DNA of 64,000 nucleotides. It comes from Aldehydirespirator sp965248735. GTDB taxonomy: Bacteria; Actinomycetota; Acidimicrobiia; Acidimicrobiales; Aldehydirespiratoraceae. The position numbers and the translations under genes were made by a program. Below the pieces are notes generated by a model. That model was not told the origin of the DNA and did not search any database. It saw only the letters and a program-made list of their open reading frames with translations. Below, piece after piece: positions 52,461 to 62,182 of this stretch. The DNA is taken from NCBI GenBank assembly GCA_965248735.1, contig OZ252146.1, positions 3,844,001 through 3,908,000 of the forward strand, written 5' to 3'. Within the stretch, counting starts at the first letter, position 1; each line of letters opens with the position of its first letter.

Positions 52461-55067
52461 CTAGGGGTTAGCGCAGAACTCCAGGCCCAGCGTGTCCAGG
52501 TCGTCGCCCAGCGTGTCGAGCGACTCCCAGGCCGCAGGGAGGCAACCGCTCAGCGAGTTGGTGCCGCCCAGGAATATCTGATCCAGCTCGATCAGCTCGC
52601 CCAGCTCAGCCGGGATCTCGCCGGACAGCTCGTTGTCCTGGAGCCACAGCCGTTTGATGCTGGCCAAGCTCCCCAACTCTGCTGGGATCCCGCCGGCTAG
52701 CCGGTTGCCGTCGAGGTAGAGTCGCCTGAGCTTGGTCAGACGGCCGAGCTCCGCCGGGATCTCTCCCGACAGGTCGTTCCCCCTGAGCCACAGCTCTGTC
52801 AGCAGCGTGAGGTTCCCCAGCTCTGCGGGGATCTCGCCTGACAGCTCGTTGTCGTCGAGGTCGAGTCTGGTGAGGTTGACGAGGTTGCCGAGTTCAGCCG
52901 GGATCTCGCCGGTCAGCTGGTTGTGCCAAAGGTTGAGTCGCCTGAGATTGCCGAGATTGCCCAGCTCTGCGGGGATCTCGCCCGAGAGCTGGTTGTAGCG
53001 GGCCTTCAGAATCCTGAGGTTCGGCAGGTTGCCGAGTTCTGCGGGGATCCCGCCCTCAAGGTGGTTGAAGCTTAGATACAGGGCCTCGAGGCTCCGGATG
53101 TCGCCGAGTCCCGCCGGGATCTCCCCGTGCATCTCGTTGCGGCTGAGGTCCAGCCACTCGAGGTTCCTGAGACGGGTGAGCGACGCCGGCATCTCCTCAG
53201 ACAGCCGGTTCTCGCGCAGCATCAGGTGGGTGAGGCTCGAGAGCCCGACCACGCTCTCCGGAATCGGCCCCGACAGCAGGTTGCCGCTCAGGTCGAGGAT
53301 CCTCAATGAGGTCAGCTTGCCGACCTCATGGGGGATCTCGCCCGACAGCCGGTTTTGCTGCAAGTCCAGTTCCGTCAGCTTGGTCAGCTTGCCGATCCCC
53401 GCGGGGATCGTTCCCGACAGCGAGTTGTTCCCCAGGTTGAGTTCCGTCAGGCTCGCCAGGCGGCCGATGCCAGCGGGGATCGGGCCCGACAGCTCGTTGT
53501 CGTCCAGCCGCAGGAGCCGCAGCTTCTCGAGGCTCGCTATCTGGGAGGGGATCTCACCGTAGAGCCAGTTGTCCGCCAGGCTGAGGCGCTCCAGCCTCGC
53601 CAGGCTGCCCAGCGACGGCGGAATCTCCCCCGTCAGCTCGTTGCTGTCCAGGAGCAGGCTCTCGAGGCGGACCAGGCCGTCGATCGAGGACGGGATCTCG
53701 CCCGACAGCGAGTTGCCTTGGAGGTGCAGCCGCTCCAACCGTGACAGCCTCCCCAGCTCGGCGGGAATCTGGCCCGACAGGTCGTTGTCCTCGAGCCGAA
53801 GGTCCCTCAGCTCGACGAGGTTCCCCAGCTCAGCGGGAATCGGGCCCGACAGGTCGTTGTCCTCGAGCCACAGATGCCGCAGATTGTAGAGTTGCCTCAA
53901 TTCGGCGGGAATGTTCCCCGACAGCTCGTTGTGCCCGAGCCCGAGAAGTCTCAGCTCGAACAAGTGGCCGAGACTCGCGGGAACTTCGCCCGAGAGACGG
54001 TTGAGGCTGAGACTCAAGTCTTCAAGTCGGGAAAGCAAACCGAACCTCGCCGGAATCTCGCCGGACAACCGGTTGCTCCCGAGGCTGAGCCTCCTGAGTT
54101 CGCTGAGGCTGCCCAGTTCGGCTGGGATCTCCCCCGACAGCGAATTGCCGCTCAGATCAAGCAACGTCAGGCCCTGCAGGTCGCCGAGTTCGGCCGGGAT
54201 CTCCCCCGACAACCTGTTGCGGCTCAGATCGAGCCACACCAGATGGCCGAGACTGCCCAGCCCCGCCGGGATCTCCCCCCAAAACCTGTTGTCGCTCATC
54301 ACCAGGTGCGTCAGGCTGCTCAGATTGCCGAGAGACTCAGGAATCTCTCCCGACAGCCTGTTGCCCCGCAGATCCATGATGCGGAGCGCGCGAAGATCCC
54401 CGAAGTTGCCGAGTTCCGGCATCGCCCCCCAGAGTCCGTTGTGCTTGAGGTCCAGCACCTCCAGCTGGTCAAGCTCCGCGAGGGTGTCGGGTATCTGCCT
54501 GTCCAGCCTGTTGTTCTGGAGATCCAACACCTCCAGCTTGCGCAGCTTGCCGACCAGTACGGGAATCTCGCCGAAGAGCTCGTTGCCGCCGAGATTCAGG
54601 TGTTTCAAGTCCGTCAGATAGGAGATTTCGTCGGGAATCTCGCCCGACAGACCATTGGATGACAGGTCCAGTCGTGTTACGCGGTCGGCGGCATCGGTGG
54701 TTACGCCGTACCACTGGTCCAGCGGCAGTTCCGAGCCCCAATTGTCGTGGCGATCCCAGCTGCTCCCGTCGGTGCCGTCGAAGAGCGCTACTAGGGCGTG
54801 CCGGTCGGAGTGTTCTTGGACTTGCGCGGTCGCGGCGCCCGCGAACGCCAGGGGCGCCAACAGGCAGGCGGCAGTCACGCAGGCCAAGATGCGCCTGCCA
54901 GGGAGGCGGCGGGCCCGCCGAACCGGGGCCGATCGGCATGACACGCTAAGAACGCGCGCAAATAGGTGAGAATCAACGTCAGGATGCCTTGGGGTTGCAA
55001 GCTCCTCGGGGAAGGGCTGCCGCCTATTTGCGGGGCCTCTAAGGCGACAGTCGTTGGTGAGGCTCAT
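52461..55067 (-). CDS. Secreted plant-type leucine-rich-repeat protein, about 30 repeats
   Basis: Thirty consecutive 24-residue repeats of the pattern L-x-x-L-x-L-x-x-N-x-L-S-G-E-I-P-x-E-L-G-x-L, the plant-specific LRR class. An N-terminal cap precedes them (DRHALVALFDGTDGSSW ... NWGSELPLDQWYGV). A hydrophobic export signal ILACVTAACLLAPLAFAGA precedes the cap. The ATG at 55067 has an AGGAG site six bases before but gives about 60 residues before the signal. A GTG at 54944 would put the signal near the N-terminus. It ends in a short Cys-containing cap (SLSGCLPAAWESL ... LEFCANP). No sortase or anchor signal is seen, so it is probably a secreted binding protein of unknown ligand. Confidence 0.88.
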   Translation of the reverse strand: MSLTNDCRLRGPANRRQPFPEELATPRHPDVDSHLFARVLSVSCRSAPVRRARRLPGRRILACVTAACLLAPLAFAGAATAQVQEHSDRHALVALFDGTDGSSWDRHDNWGSELPLDQWYGVTTDAADRVTRLDLSSNGLSGEIPDEISYLTDLKHLNLGGNELFGEIPVLVGKLRKLEVLDLQNNRLDRQIPDTLAELDQLEVLDLKHNGLWGAMPELGNFGDLRALRIMDLRGNRLSGEIPESLGNLSSLTHLVMSDNRFWGEIPAGLGSLGHLVWLDLSRNRLSGEIPAELGDLQGLTLLDLSGNSLSGEIPAELGSLSELRRLSLGSNRLSGEIPARFGLLSRLEDLSLSLNRLSGEVPASLGHLFELRLLGLGHNELSGNIPAELRQLYNLRHLWLEDNDLSGPIPAELGNLVELRDLRLEDNDLSGQIPAELGRLSRLERLHLQGNSLSGEIPSSIDGLVRLESLLLDSNELTGEIPPSLGSLARLERLSLADNWLYGEIPSQIASLEKLRLLRLDDNELSGPIPAGIGRLASLTELNLGNNSLSGTIPAGIGKLTKLTELDLQQNRLSGEIPHEVGKLTSLRILDLSGNLLSGPIPESVVGLSSLTHLMLRENRLSEEMPASLTRLRNLEWLDLSRNEMHGEIPAGLGDIRSLEALYLSFNHLEGGIPAELGNLPNLRILKARYNQLSGEIPAELGNLGNLRRLNLWHNQLTGEIPAELGNLVNLTRLDLDDNELSGEIPAELGNLTLLTELWLRGNDLSGEIPAELGRLTKLRRLYLDGNRLAGGIPAELGSLASIKRLWLQDNELSGEIPAELGELIELDQIFLGGTNSLSGCLPAAWESLDTLGDDLDTLGLEFCANP

Positions 55068-55243
55068 GTATGGCTCCTGAGCGCATGCAGGCGGCAGAAC
55101 GGCCGCAACGTACACACCGGGGCTCGCGCGCTCGCGGACCCCGAGCCGACTCGTGCAACCGATGCCGGCCTCACTGCACGTGGGGGATCGACGCAAGGAG
55201 AAGACTCCAGCCCTAGAGCGATACTGACCATTAGCGTCTGGCC

Positions 55244-56770
55244 ATGAGCCAACCCAACATCCTGATCGTGATGGCCGATCAGCTGGCGCCGCATTTCACC
55301 GGCGCCTACGGCCACCCGCTAGTGCGCACCCCGGCCATGGAGGCCCTGGCCGAGCGGGGGGCGCGCTTCGACGCGGCCTACTGCCATTCCCCCCTGTGCG
55401 CCCCGGCCCGCTTCTCGATGCTGTCGGGCCAGCCAGCCTCCGCAATCGGGGCATGGGACAATGCTGCGGAGTTCCCGGCGTCGGTGCCCACCCTCGCCCA
55501 CTACCTGGCGCTGGCCGGCTACCGCACTTGCCTGTCGGGGAAGATGCACTTCGTGGGGCCCGACCAACTCCACGGCTTCGACGAGCGCCTCACAACCGAC
55601 GTCTACCCGGCCGACTTCGCCTGGACCCCCAACTGGGACGAGCCCCACACCAGGATCGGCAAGTGGTACCACAACATGGACAGCCTCTCGGAGGCGGGAC
55701 AAGCGCTGGCCACCTACCAGATCGACTACGACGAAGAGGTCGGGTTCGCGGCGGTGCGCCGCCTCTACGACCTGGCCCGCGACGCCGACGAGCGACCGTT
55801 CTTGCTGGTGGCGTCCTTCATCCACCCCCACGACCCCTACGTCGCCCGGCCGGAGTGGTGGAACCTCTACGACCACGACGACATCGACCTGCCCGATCCG
55901 TTCTCCGACGACGCGCTGGACCCCCACACCCGGCGCATCCGCCGGGGCATCGAGGCCGACACCGTCGGCTACACCGAGGACCAGTTCCGCAACGCCCGCC
56001 ACGGCTACTACGCCAACACCAGCTACTTCGACTCCTGGATCGGCCGGCTGGTGGGAGTGCTGGGCGAGACGGGCCGCATCGACGACACCGTGATCATCGC
56101 CACCAGCGACCACGGCGACATGCTCGGCGACCGGGGCACGTTCTTCAAGATGTCGTTCTTCGAGCGCTCGGCCCGGGTGCCGCTGATCATGGCCGGGCCC
56201 GGTGTGGCCAATCGCGGCGCCGCCAACGTGTGCTCGCACCTGGACTTGCTGCCCACCCTGCTCGACATCGCCACCGACGGCGGAGCCCGGCCCGAGCTCG
56301 GCGCCCCGATCGCGGGGCGCAGCCTGTGGGAGCTCGCCGCCGGCGGTGCCGACCCCGTCGACGAGACCACCGGCGAGTACATGGCCGAGATGACGTCGCA
56401 TCCGGTGTTCATGATCCGGCGGGGACGCCACAAGTACATCCACTGCGACAGCGACCCTGCCCTTCTCTACGACGTGGAGGCCGACCCGCAGGAGCGCACC
56501 AACCTCGCGCTGGACCCCGGCTGCGCGGAGGTGGCCGCCGCCTTCGCCGCCGAGACGGCCGAGCGCTGGGACAGCGCCGAGATCCGGGAGCGGGTTCTGC
56601 GTTCACAGCGTTGCCGCCGGGTGCTGCACGCCGCGGCCGAGGCCGGCGGCGAGCACTCATGGGACTACAGCCCGGTGCGCGACGCGGCCAACGAGTACGT
56701 CCGCACCCACATGGATTGGGCCGAAGCGGGCCCCCGCAGCCGCTTTCCCCGCCTGGGGGGACCCGCCTAG
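55244..56770 (+). CDS. betC: Choline-sulfatase-like type I sulfatase
   Basis: A 508-aa formylglycine sulfatase. NILIVMADQLAPH carries the metal-binding Asp, and the signature HSPLCAPARFSMLSG has the Cys (C-x-P-x-R) that becomes formylglycine. TSDHGDMLGDRG supplies further metal ligands. The C-terminus (SWDYSPVRDAANEYVR) is characteristic of choline sulfatases, which release choline and sulfate. No bet genes for betaine synthesis follow, so the choline assignment rests on similarity. It diverges from the LRR gene. Confidence 0.85.
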   Translation: MSQPNILIVMADQLAPHFTGAYGHPLVRTPAMEALAERGARFDAAYCHSPLCAPARFSMLSGQPASAIGAWDNAAEFPASVPTLAHYLALAGYRTCLSGKMHFVGPDQLHGFDERLTTDVYPADFAWTPNWDEPHTRIGKWYHNMDSLSEAGQALATYQIDYDEEVGFAAVRRLYDLARDADERPFLLVASFIHPHDPYVARPEWWNLYDHDDIDLPDPFSDDALDPHTRRIRRGIEADTVGYTEDQFRNARHGYYANTSYFDSWIGRLVGVLGETGRIDDTVIIATSDHGDMLGDRGTFFKMSFFERSARVPLIMAGPGVANRGAANVCSHLDLLPTLLDIATDGGARPELGAPIAGRSLWELAAGGADPVDETTGEYMAEMTSHPVFMIRRGRHKYIHCDSDPALLYDVEADPQERTNLALDPGCAEVAAAFAAETAERWDSAEIRERVLRSQRCRRVLHAAAEAGGEHSWDYSPVRDAANEYVRTHMDWAEAGPRSRFPRLGGPA

Positions 56771-56823
56771 ACGAACCCGCTGGCGCCGACGCCGAGGACC
56801 CCGGCCGGCCGCTGGCCGTGCGG

Positions 56824-57162
56824 TCAGTCCCAGCCGAACTGGTGGAGGGTCTCGTCGTCGATGCCGAAGTGGTGGGCCACCTCGTGGATGACAGTGACCG
56901 CTATCTCCTCAAGCAACTCCTCTTCGCTGTAAGAGATCTCGCAGATCGGCAGCCGGTAGACCGTGACCCGGTCGGGCATGGCCAGACCGCCGTAGTCCTC
57001 TCGCTCGGTGAGGGGAACTCCTTCGTAGAGACCGAGGAGGTCATCGTCGGGGTGGGCGTCCTCCACCACCACGACGATGTTCTCCATCATCTCGCCCAGC
57101 GCCGGCGGCAGGGAGTCGAGGGCCTCGCCCACGAGCCGCTCGAAGCGGGCTGCATTGATCAT
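56824..57162 (-). CDS. Zincin-like metallopeptidase family protein
   Basis: 112 aa from the ATG at 57162 (MINAARFERLVGEALDSLPP). It has the zinc motif in VTVIHEVAHHFGIDD (HExxH followed by a Gly-x-Asp), and PDRVTVYRLPICE typical of the small zincin family of actinobacteria. Substrates are unknown. A longer frame extends over the helicase gene's start in antisense and is not used. Convergent with betC. Confidence 0.88.
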   Translation of the reverse strand: MINAARFERLVGEALDSLPPALGEMMENIVVVVEDAHPDDDLLGLYEGVPLTEREDYGGLAMPDRVTVYRLPICEISYSEEELLEEIAVTVIHEVAHHFGIDDETLHQFGWD

Positions 57163-57238
57163 GAACACCGGCCAGACAGTACCCAACCGAGGTCCCCGAC
57201 GACCGCTCGCCGCGAGTGCTTCGCCGCCGTAGGGTCGG

Positions 57239-58999
57239 ATGGTGGTGGACGCCGAACACCGGTTGCTGGCGGGCTTGACCCCCACCCAGCGCGACGCGGT
57301 GACGACCCAGGCGAACCCCCTGTGCATCGTCGCCGGCGCGGGCTCCGGCAAGACGCGTGTCCTCACTCGCCGCATTGCCTGGCAGGCATCGGAGGGCCGG
57401 GCCGATCCTCGGCGCACCCTCGCGGTCACGTTCACCAGGAGGGCCGCCCGCGAGCTGCGGGCCCGCCTGCGCAGGCTCGGGCTCAATGACGAGGCCAGAG
57501 CGGGGACCTTCCACGCGGTTGCGCTCACACAGCTCCGCCGGTACGCCGCCGACTCCGGAAGGCGCCCACCTCGGATCCTCGAGAACGCCGGTGCTCTGAT
57601 CGCCGAGTTGCGGCCCAAGGCCGACCGCGCCGCCCGGATCGAATTCGCCAACGAGATCGGCTGGTGCCGGGCCCGGCTCGTGACCCCGGAGAAATACCCG
57701 CAGGCGGCGCAGGCCGCGGGCCGGCGGTCCCCCCTGGGCCGAGCCGACCGCTTCGCCCAGTTCTACGCCGACTATGAGTCGGCCAAGAGCAAGCGCCGGG
57801 TGCTCGACTTCGACGACGTGCTGTCCCGGTCACTGGAACTGATGACGGCCGAGCCCAAGCACGCCGCGGCCCACCGCTGGCTCCACCAGCACCTGCTCGT
57901 GGACGAGTTCCAGGACATCAACCCGCTGCAGTTCGCCCTGCTGAGGTCGTGGCTGGGCCCGGACTCGACGCTGGTGGTGGTCGGCGACCCCGACCAGGCC
58001 ATCTACGGATGGAACGGCTCCGATCCCGAGCTGATCAACAACGTCGCCAGGCACCTGCCCGGCTGCGCGGTGCTGCACATGCGTACCAACTTCCGGTCCA
58101 CGCCGGAGGTGCTGGCCGCCGCGGGCCGAGTCCTGGCCCGTTCGCCCCAGCCGGCGGTGCGGCCGCCGGGAGACGAGCCCACCGTTACCGTGTGCGACGG
58201 CGACGACGAGGCCGCGGTGCTGGCCCGGGCCGTGCGGCAGTGCCACCGGCCCGGTGCGCCGTGGCGTCGGCAGGCGGTGCTGGCCCGGACCAACGCGCTG
58301 CTCGAGCCCTTGCGCCGGGCGCTGCTGCGCCAGAACATCCCGGTGGCCGCCGCGGGCGAGGGCAGCCTGGTCCGCCGGCCCGAGATCATTGCGATGCTCG
58401 GGGCCTGGCCCCGCGATGCGAGCCTCGCTGCCTGCGTGGCCGACGCTCGCCAGCAGCTTCTCGACCCCAGCACCGCGGGAGCAACTCTAGAGAGGCCCAC
58501 CGCGACGCCTCAGCCCGCGAGCACGCCCGAAGCCCGCACCAACATAGAGACCTTCCTGGAGTTCGCCCAGGACCACCTGTCTCTCGACCCCGACTCCACA
58601 GTCGACTCCTTCACCACCGCGTTGCGGGCCGACAACCGGCTGTCAGCATCGTCGGACGGCGTCGATCTGATGACCTTCCACGCCGCCAAGGGACTGGAGT
58701 GGCCCATCGTTCACCTCGTCGGCCTGGAGGCGGGGTTCGTTCCCATCGCCCACGCCCGCACCGCGGCCGCCCGAGCCGAGGAGCGACGGCTGCTCCATGT
58801 GGCCGTCACTCGGGCCGAGCAGGAACTGCACCTCCTGTGGTGCGACCGGCGCGACCTGGGAGGCGACACCGTCGACAGGGAGGCGTCGCCGTGGCTGAAA
58901 GCAATCGCCGAAGAGGCCGGCCCCGGCCCCAGCACCGTCGACCCCCGGGAGGCCATCGCCCGGGTCCGCCAGGAACTCCGAGCCCGACGAGAACGCTGA
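57239..58999 (+). CDS. UvrD/PcrA-type superfamily 1 helicase (586 aa)
   Basis: SF1 helicase motifs in order: VAGAGSGKTRVLTRRIAW (I), TFTRRAARELRARL (Ia), LLVDEFQDINPLQF (II), VGDPDQAIYGWNG (III), NFRSTPEVL (IV), LMTFHAAKGLEWPIVHLVGL (V) and RRLLHVAVTRAEQELHLLW (VI). It is about 100-150 residues shorter than UvrD, with a reduced 2B domain, and lacks an HRDC end. Similar compact helicases (UvrD2-like) occur in actinobacteria. Diverges from the zincin gene by 76 bp. Confidence 0.9.
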   Translation: MVVDAEHRLLAGLTPTQRDAVTTQANPLCIVAGAGSGKTRVLTRRIAWQASEGRADPRRTLAVTFTRRAARELRARLRRLGLNDEARAGTFHAVALTQLRRYAADSGRRPPRILENAGALIAELRPKADRAARIEFANEIGWCRARLVTPEKYPQAAQAAGRRSPLGRADRFAQFYADYESAKSKRRVLDFDDVLSRSLELMTAEPKHAAAHRWLHQHLLVDEFQDINPLQFALLRSWLGPDSTLVVVGDPDQAIYGWNGSDPELINNVARHLPGCAVLHMRTNFRSTPEVLAAAGRVLARSPQPAVRPPGDEPTVTVCDGDDEAAVLARAVRQCHRPGAPWRRQAVLARTNALLEPLRRALLRQNIPVAAAGEGSLVRRPEIIAMLGAWPRDASLAACVADARQQLLDPSTAGATLERPTATPQPASTPEARTNIETFLEFAQDHLSLDPDSTVDSFTTALRADNRLSASSDGVDLMTFHAAKGLEWPIVHLVGLEAGFVPIAHARTAAARAEERRLLHVAVTRAEQELHLLWCDRRDLGGDTVDREASPWLKAIAEEAGPGPSTVDPREAIARVRQELRARRER

Positions 59000-59042
59000 A
59001 GGCGCGACCAGGTTGCTTAGCCGGGGGCGTGAGGGTCCGGGG

Positions 59043-61271
59043 CTAGCCGCTCAAGGCGCGGGGCATGGCGACCACCGCGACGTTGGCCGAGCAGCGCTCC
59101 AGCACGGTCTCGACGGTGTGACCGAGGAAGGGGCGGCCGTCCACGTTGCGCAGCGACGCGCCCAACACCACCAGGTCCGCCTCCTGCTCCTCGGCTACGG
59201 ACACCAGCGTCGACGCCGCTGAGGACCCCTCCTGGACCAGGGTGCGGCCATCCACGCCCATCTCCGCACCGCGCGCCCTGGCCGCTTCCATGAGGGCATC
59301 AACCACCTGTCGCGCCGACTCGCTGCGATCCTCGCCGAGCACGCGGGAAGCCAGCTTGCCGCGAGCCAGACGGGCGGGGAGCATCGGAAACCGGGGGCGT
59401 TGGCGCTGCACCACGTGGGTCAGGACCACCTCGGTGCCAAGTTGGGCACTCACCCCGAAGGCAACCTCCTGGGCGGCCATGGAGGACCGCGTGCCGGTAA
59501 CGGGCACGATGGCGCGGGTGAAGGCGCCCGGCAGCGGCGTCTCGAGGCCCTCGGCTCTCCTGACGATCACCACGGGGAGCGACGAGTGGAGCAGCAGCTC
59601 ATCGACCATCGGCGAGTACAGCTGGCCCTCGTGGCGGCCGGCCACGCCGACGCAGATCGCCCCGTAGCCCAGACGGGCCTCAGCCACAATGGCGGACGCA
59701 ACGACGGCGCCGGCCGGGCTGGCCACGCGCACCTGCCGGTGGTCGACGGCGCGCCCGTCGAGAACGCTGCGGATGACGGTTATGTCGGGCCACCGGTCGC
59801 CAGTTGAGCCGTCGGAGCCGTACGATGCGCCCGATCCGTTGTCGGGCGTCACGGAAATCACCGTGGCGGGCACCTGCACCGGCCACGCGAAGTGCATGAG
59901 CTGGGCGGCCGCGATGGAAGCGGGCTCAGCCCTCGAAGGCAGTAGCAGCCGGGACGAGCGAACCACCAGATTCCGGCTGAGAGCCTGCTCGCGCTCGAGG
60001 CGCTCGCGCTCCGCGGGAGAACCCATCCAGTCGCGCACCGCCAGCCGCAGGCTCACCGCGGCGAACACCGACGTCACCAGGGGCACTATCACGATCACCG
60101 TGTACGCCGTCTCGCTGAACACGCCCAGCGACAGCCCCACCGAAGCGATCACGATCTCCAGCGCGCCCCTGGCATTGAGCCCCGCTCCCAAAGCCACCGC
60201 AGCCCGCTGCGACTGGCCTGCGAGCCTCGCACCGATGAAGGAGCCCGCGAACTTGGCCACTATGGCGACGGCCATCACAATGACCGCCCACACCATCGCC
60301 CGGCCCTCGCCCAGAAGCGACAGGTCGACCCTCAGCCCGGCCGTGGCGAAGAACACCGGAGCAAGGAAGGCGTTGGTCAGCGACTCGATGTGGTGGACGA
60401 CCTCGTGCTGCTGGAACCGCGAGCGGTTGAGCACCACTCCCGCCACGAAGGCTCCGAGCACAGCCTCGATGCCCAGCGCCTGCGTCGCCACGCCGAACAC
60501 CAGCATGGTGATCACCGCGATGCCGAGCGCGCCCCGCAGGTTGGGGCCGTCGCGCCGGACCCTGCGCAGGCTCGCGTCGACAGCACGCTGGCCCAGCGTC
60601 ATGGCCAGCGCCAGGAAGGCGGCCAGGCCGAGCACCGTCCGCAGCGTGCCGGTGACCGACACCTCGCCCACGGTCGCGAACCCTGCGAACACCGCCAGCA
60701 TCACCCAGCCGACCACATCGTTGGCCATGCCCGCAGCCACCGTGATCTGGCCGAAGTCCCGCCTCATCAAGCCCAGCTCCGAGAGGATCCTCGCGATCAC
60801 CGCCAGCGCGGACACCGACAGCGCTGCCGCTACGAACAGCGCGAACACGGTGCGGTCGGCCCCGCCGCCCACGAAGTCCTCCGGCAACAGCAGGCCAGTC
60901 ACCAGCCCGGCGGCCAGCGGCACGACCAGGCTGAACCCGGTCACCAGCGCCGCGGCTCGACCGAGGCGCCGTATCAGCGCGAGGTCGGTCTCGAATCCGG
61001 CCGTGACCAGCAGCAGGGCAACCCCGAGCCAGGCGACCGCGAACAAGGCACCCGAGGAGATCTCGGAATGCGGCAGGAACCAGTCGAAGCCGCTCGGCCA
61101 GACCTGGCCGAAGACCGAGGGCCCCAGCACCACCCCGGCGGCCAGATGGCCGATCACCGAGGGCAGCCCGACCCTGCGCATCCCATAGCCCGCGGCCCGG
61201 GCCGCCACCACGAGCACCAGCAGTTGCGTCCAGAAGACGAGCAGCTCGTGCTCGCCCAACGGCGTCAGCAC
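59043..61271 (-). CDS. CPA2 cation:proton antiporter with C-terminal Usp domains
   Basis: A 742-aa protein. Residues 1-430 form about a dozen helices of the CPA2 antiporter fold (GLPSVIGHLAAGVVLGPSVF, MANDVVGWVML with the paired Asn-Asp site, GLNARGALEIVIASVGL). Residues about 440-740 form two universal-stress-protein-like domains, the second ending in DLVVLGASLRNVDGRPFLGHTVETVLE, the Usp nucleotide loop. The Usp part probably senses nucleotides and gates ion exchange. Overlaps the xth gene by 7 bp. Confidence 0.88.
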   Translation of the reverse strand: MLTPLGEHELLVFWTQLLVLVVAARAAGYGMRRVGLPSVIGHLAAGVVLGPSVFGQVWPSGFDWFLPHSEISSGALFAVAWLGVALLLVTAGFETDLALIRRLGRAAALVTGFSLVVPLAAGLVTGLLLPEDFVGGGADRTVFALFVAAALSVSALAVIARILSELGLMRRDFGQITVAAGMANDVVGWVMLAVFAGFATVGEVSVTGTLRTVLGLAAFLALAMTLGQRAVDASLRRVRRDGPNLRGALGIAVITMLVFGVATQALGIEAVLGAFVAGVVLNRSRFQQHEVVHHIESLTNAFLAPVFFATAGLRVDLSLLGEGRAMVWAVIVMAVAIVAKFAGSFIGARLAGQSQRAAVALGAGLNARGALEIVIASVGLSLGVFSETAYTVIVIVPLVTSVFAAVSLRLAVRDWMGSPAERERLEREQALSRNLVVRSSRLLLPSRAEPASIAAAQLMHFAWPVQVPATVISVTPDNGSGASYGSDGSTGDRWPDITVIRSVLDGRAVDHRQVRVASPAGAVVASAIVAEARLGYGAICVGVAGRHEGQLYSPMVDELLLHSSLPVVIVRRAEGLETPLPGAFTRAIVPVTGTRSSMAAQEVAFGVSAQLGTEVVLTHVVQRQRPRFPMLPARLARGKLASRVLGEDRSESARQVVDALMEAARARGAEMGVDGRTLVQEGSSAASTLVSVAEEQEADLVVLGASLRNVDGRPFLGHTVETVLERCSANVAVVAMPRALSG

Positions 61272-62068
61272 AACCGGCTGCCTCCATCCAATTCCAGGTC
61301 CACGAACAGGGGGGCGTGATCGCTGGGCGGGTCGTCCTTGGGACCCTTGCGCTCATTGCGGTCGATGAGCACATAGCCGGCTGCGTCGGCCACTGGACGC
61401 GTCCCCAGCACGAGGTCGATGCGCATCCCCTTGCGCTTGTGAAAGTCGCCTCCCCGGTAGTCCCACCACGTGAACAGTCCTTCATCTTGGTGGTGCTCTC
61501 GGAACACGTCGACCAGGCCCCACTCGAGCAGGCCCGCCAGCCGCTCCCTCTCCGGGCCGCTCGTGTGGGTGGTGTCCGTGAAGGCCGCCGGGTCGTGGAC
61601 GTCGCGGTCGTCGGGGGCGACGTTGAAGTCGCCGCACACCACCGCGGGGGCTTCGGAGTCGGCCTGGGCGTCGAGCGACGCCCGCAGCCGGCGCAACCAG
61701 TCCAGCTTGTACCGGTAGTGGTCGTGGCCGATGGCCCGGCCATTTGGCACGTAGCACGACGCCACCCGCACGCCTCCGCAGGTGGCCCACGCCAGCCGGG
61801 CGTCGGGGTCGGGGTCGATGCCCTCTCCGAATCCGGCCACCGGATCCTCGAGTCCCACCCTGCTCAGCACGGCGACGCCGTTCCAGCGTCCCTCGCCGTG
61901 ATGGAAGCAGTCGTAGCCGAGCGCCTGAAAGGCCAGCGCCGGGAAGGCGTCGTCGGCGAGCTTGGTCTCCTGCAGGCACACCACATCCGGCGAGAACGAC
62001 TCGATCCACCGCTGCACCCGGTCCAGGCGCGCCTTCAACGAGTTGACGTTCCAGGTGACAACCCGCAC
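61265..62068 (-). CDS. xth: Exodeoxyribonuclease III
   Basis: A 267-aa AP endonuclease/3'-exonuclease. Metal Glu in VVCLQETKLADD, the conserved Tyr region ASCYVPNGRAIG, Asp-Asn in VVCGDFNVAPDDRDVHDP and the His in PPSDHAPLFVDLEL complete the active site. The end RIDLVLGTRP is typical. GTG start at 62068. It lies first in a two-gene unit with the antiporter and diverges from kgd across 114 bp. Confidence 0.94.
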   Translation of the reverse strand: MRVVTWNVNSLKARLDRVQRWIESFSPDVVCLQETKLADDAFPALAFQALGYDCFHHGEGRWNGVAVLSRVGLEDPVAGFGEGIDPDPDARLAWATCGGVRVASCYVPNGRAIGHDHYRYKLDWLRRLRASLDAQADSEAPAVVCGDFNVAPDDRDVHDPAAFTDTTHTSGPERERLAGLLEWGLVDVFREHHQDEGLFTWWDYRGGDFHKRKGMRIDLVLGTRPVADAAGYVLIDRNERKGPKDDPPSDHAPLFVDLELDGGSRLC

Positions 62069-62147
62069 ACGCCGACCCTATACCGGCAGCAGACGCGGAC
62101 CCGGCGATCTACGTCCGGCCCCGCCGAATGACGACCCGCACACGCCG
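62061..62147. repeat. Duplicated promoter-region motif between xth and kgd
   Basis: The 14-mer ACCCGCACACGCCG occurs at 62061-62074 and again at 62134-62147. Each is followed by a similar stretch (ACCCTATACCGGC and GGCCATATCCCGGC) containing a TATA-like core. The first copy overlaps the xth start codon; the second lies about 35 bp before the kgd ATG. It may be a pair of binding sites for one regulator or a promoter duplication. Confidence 0.5.
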
Positions 62148-62182
62148 GGCCATATCCCGGCGGGGAAGTAGGATCGTCCGCA

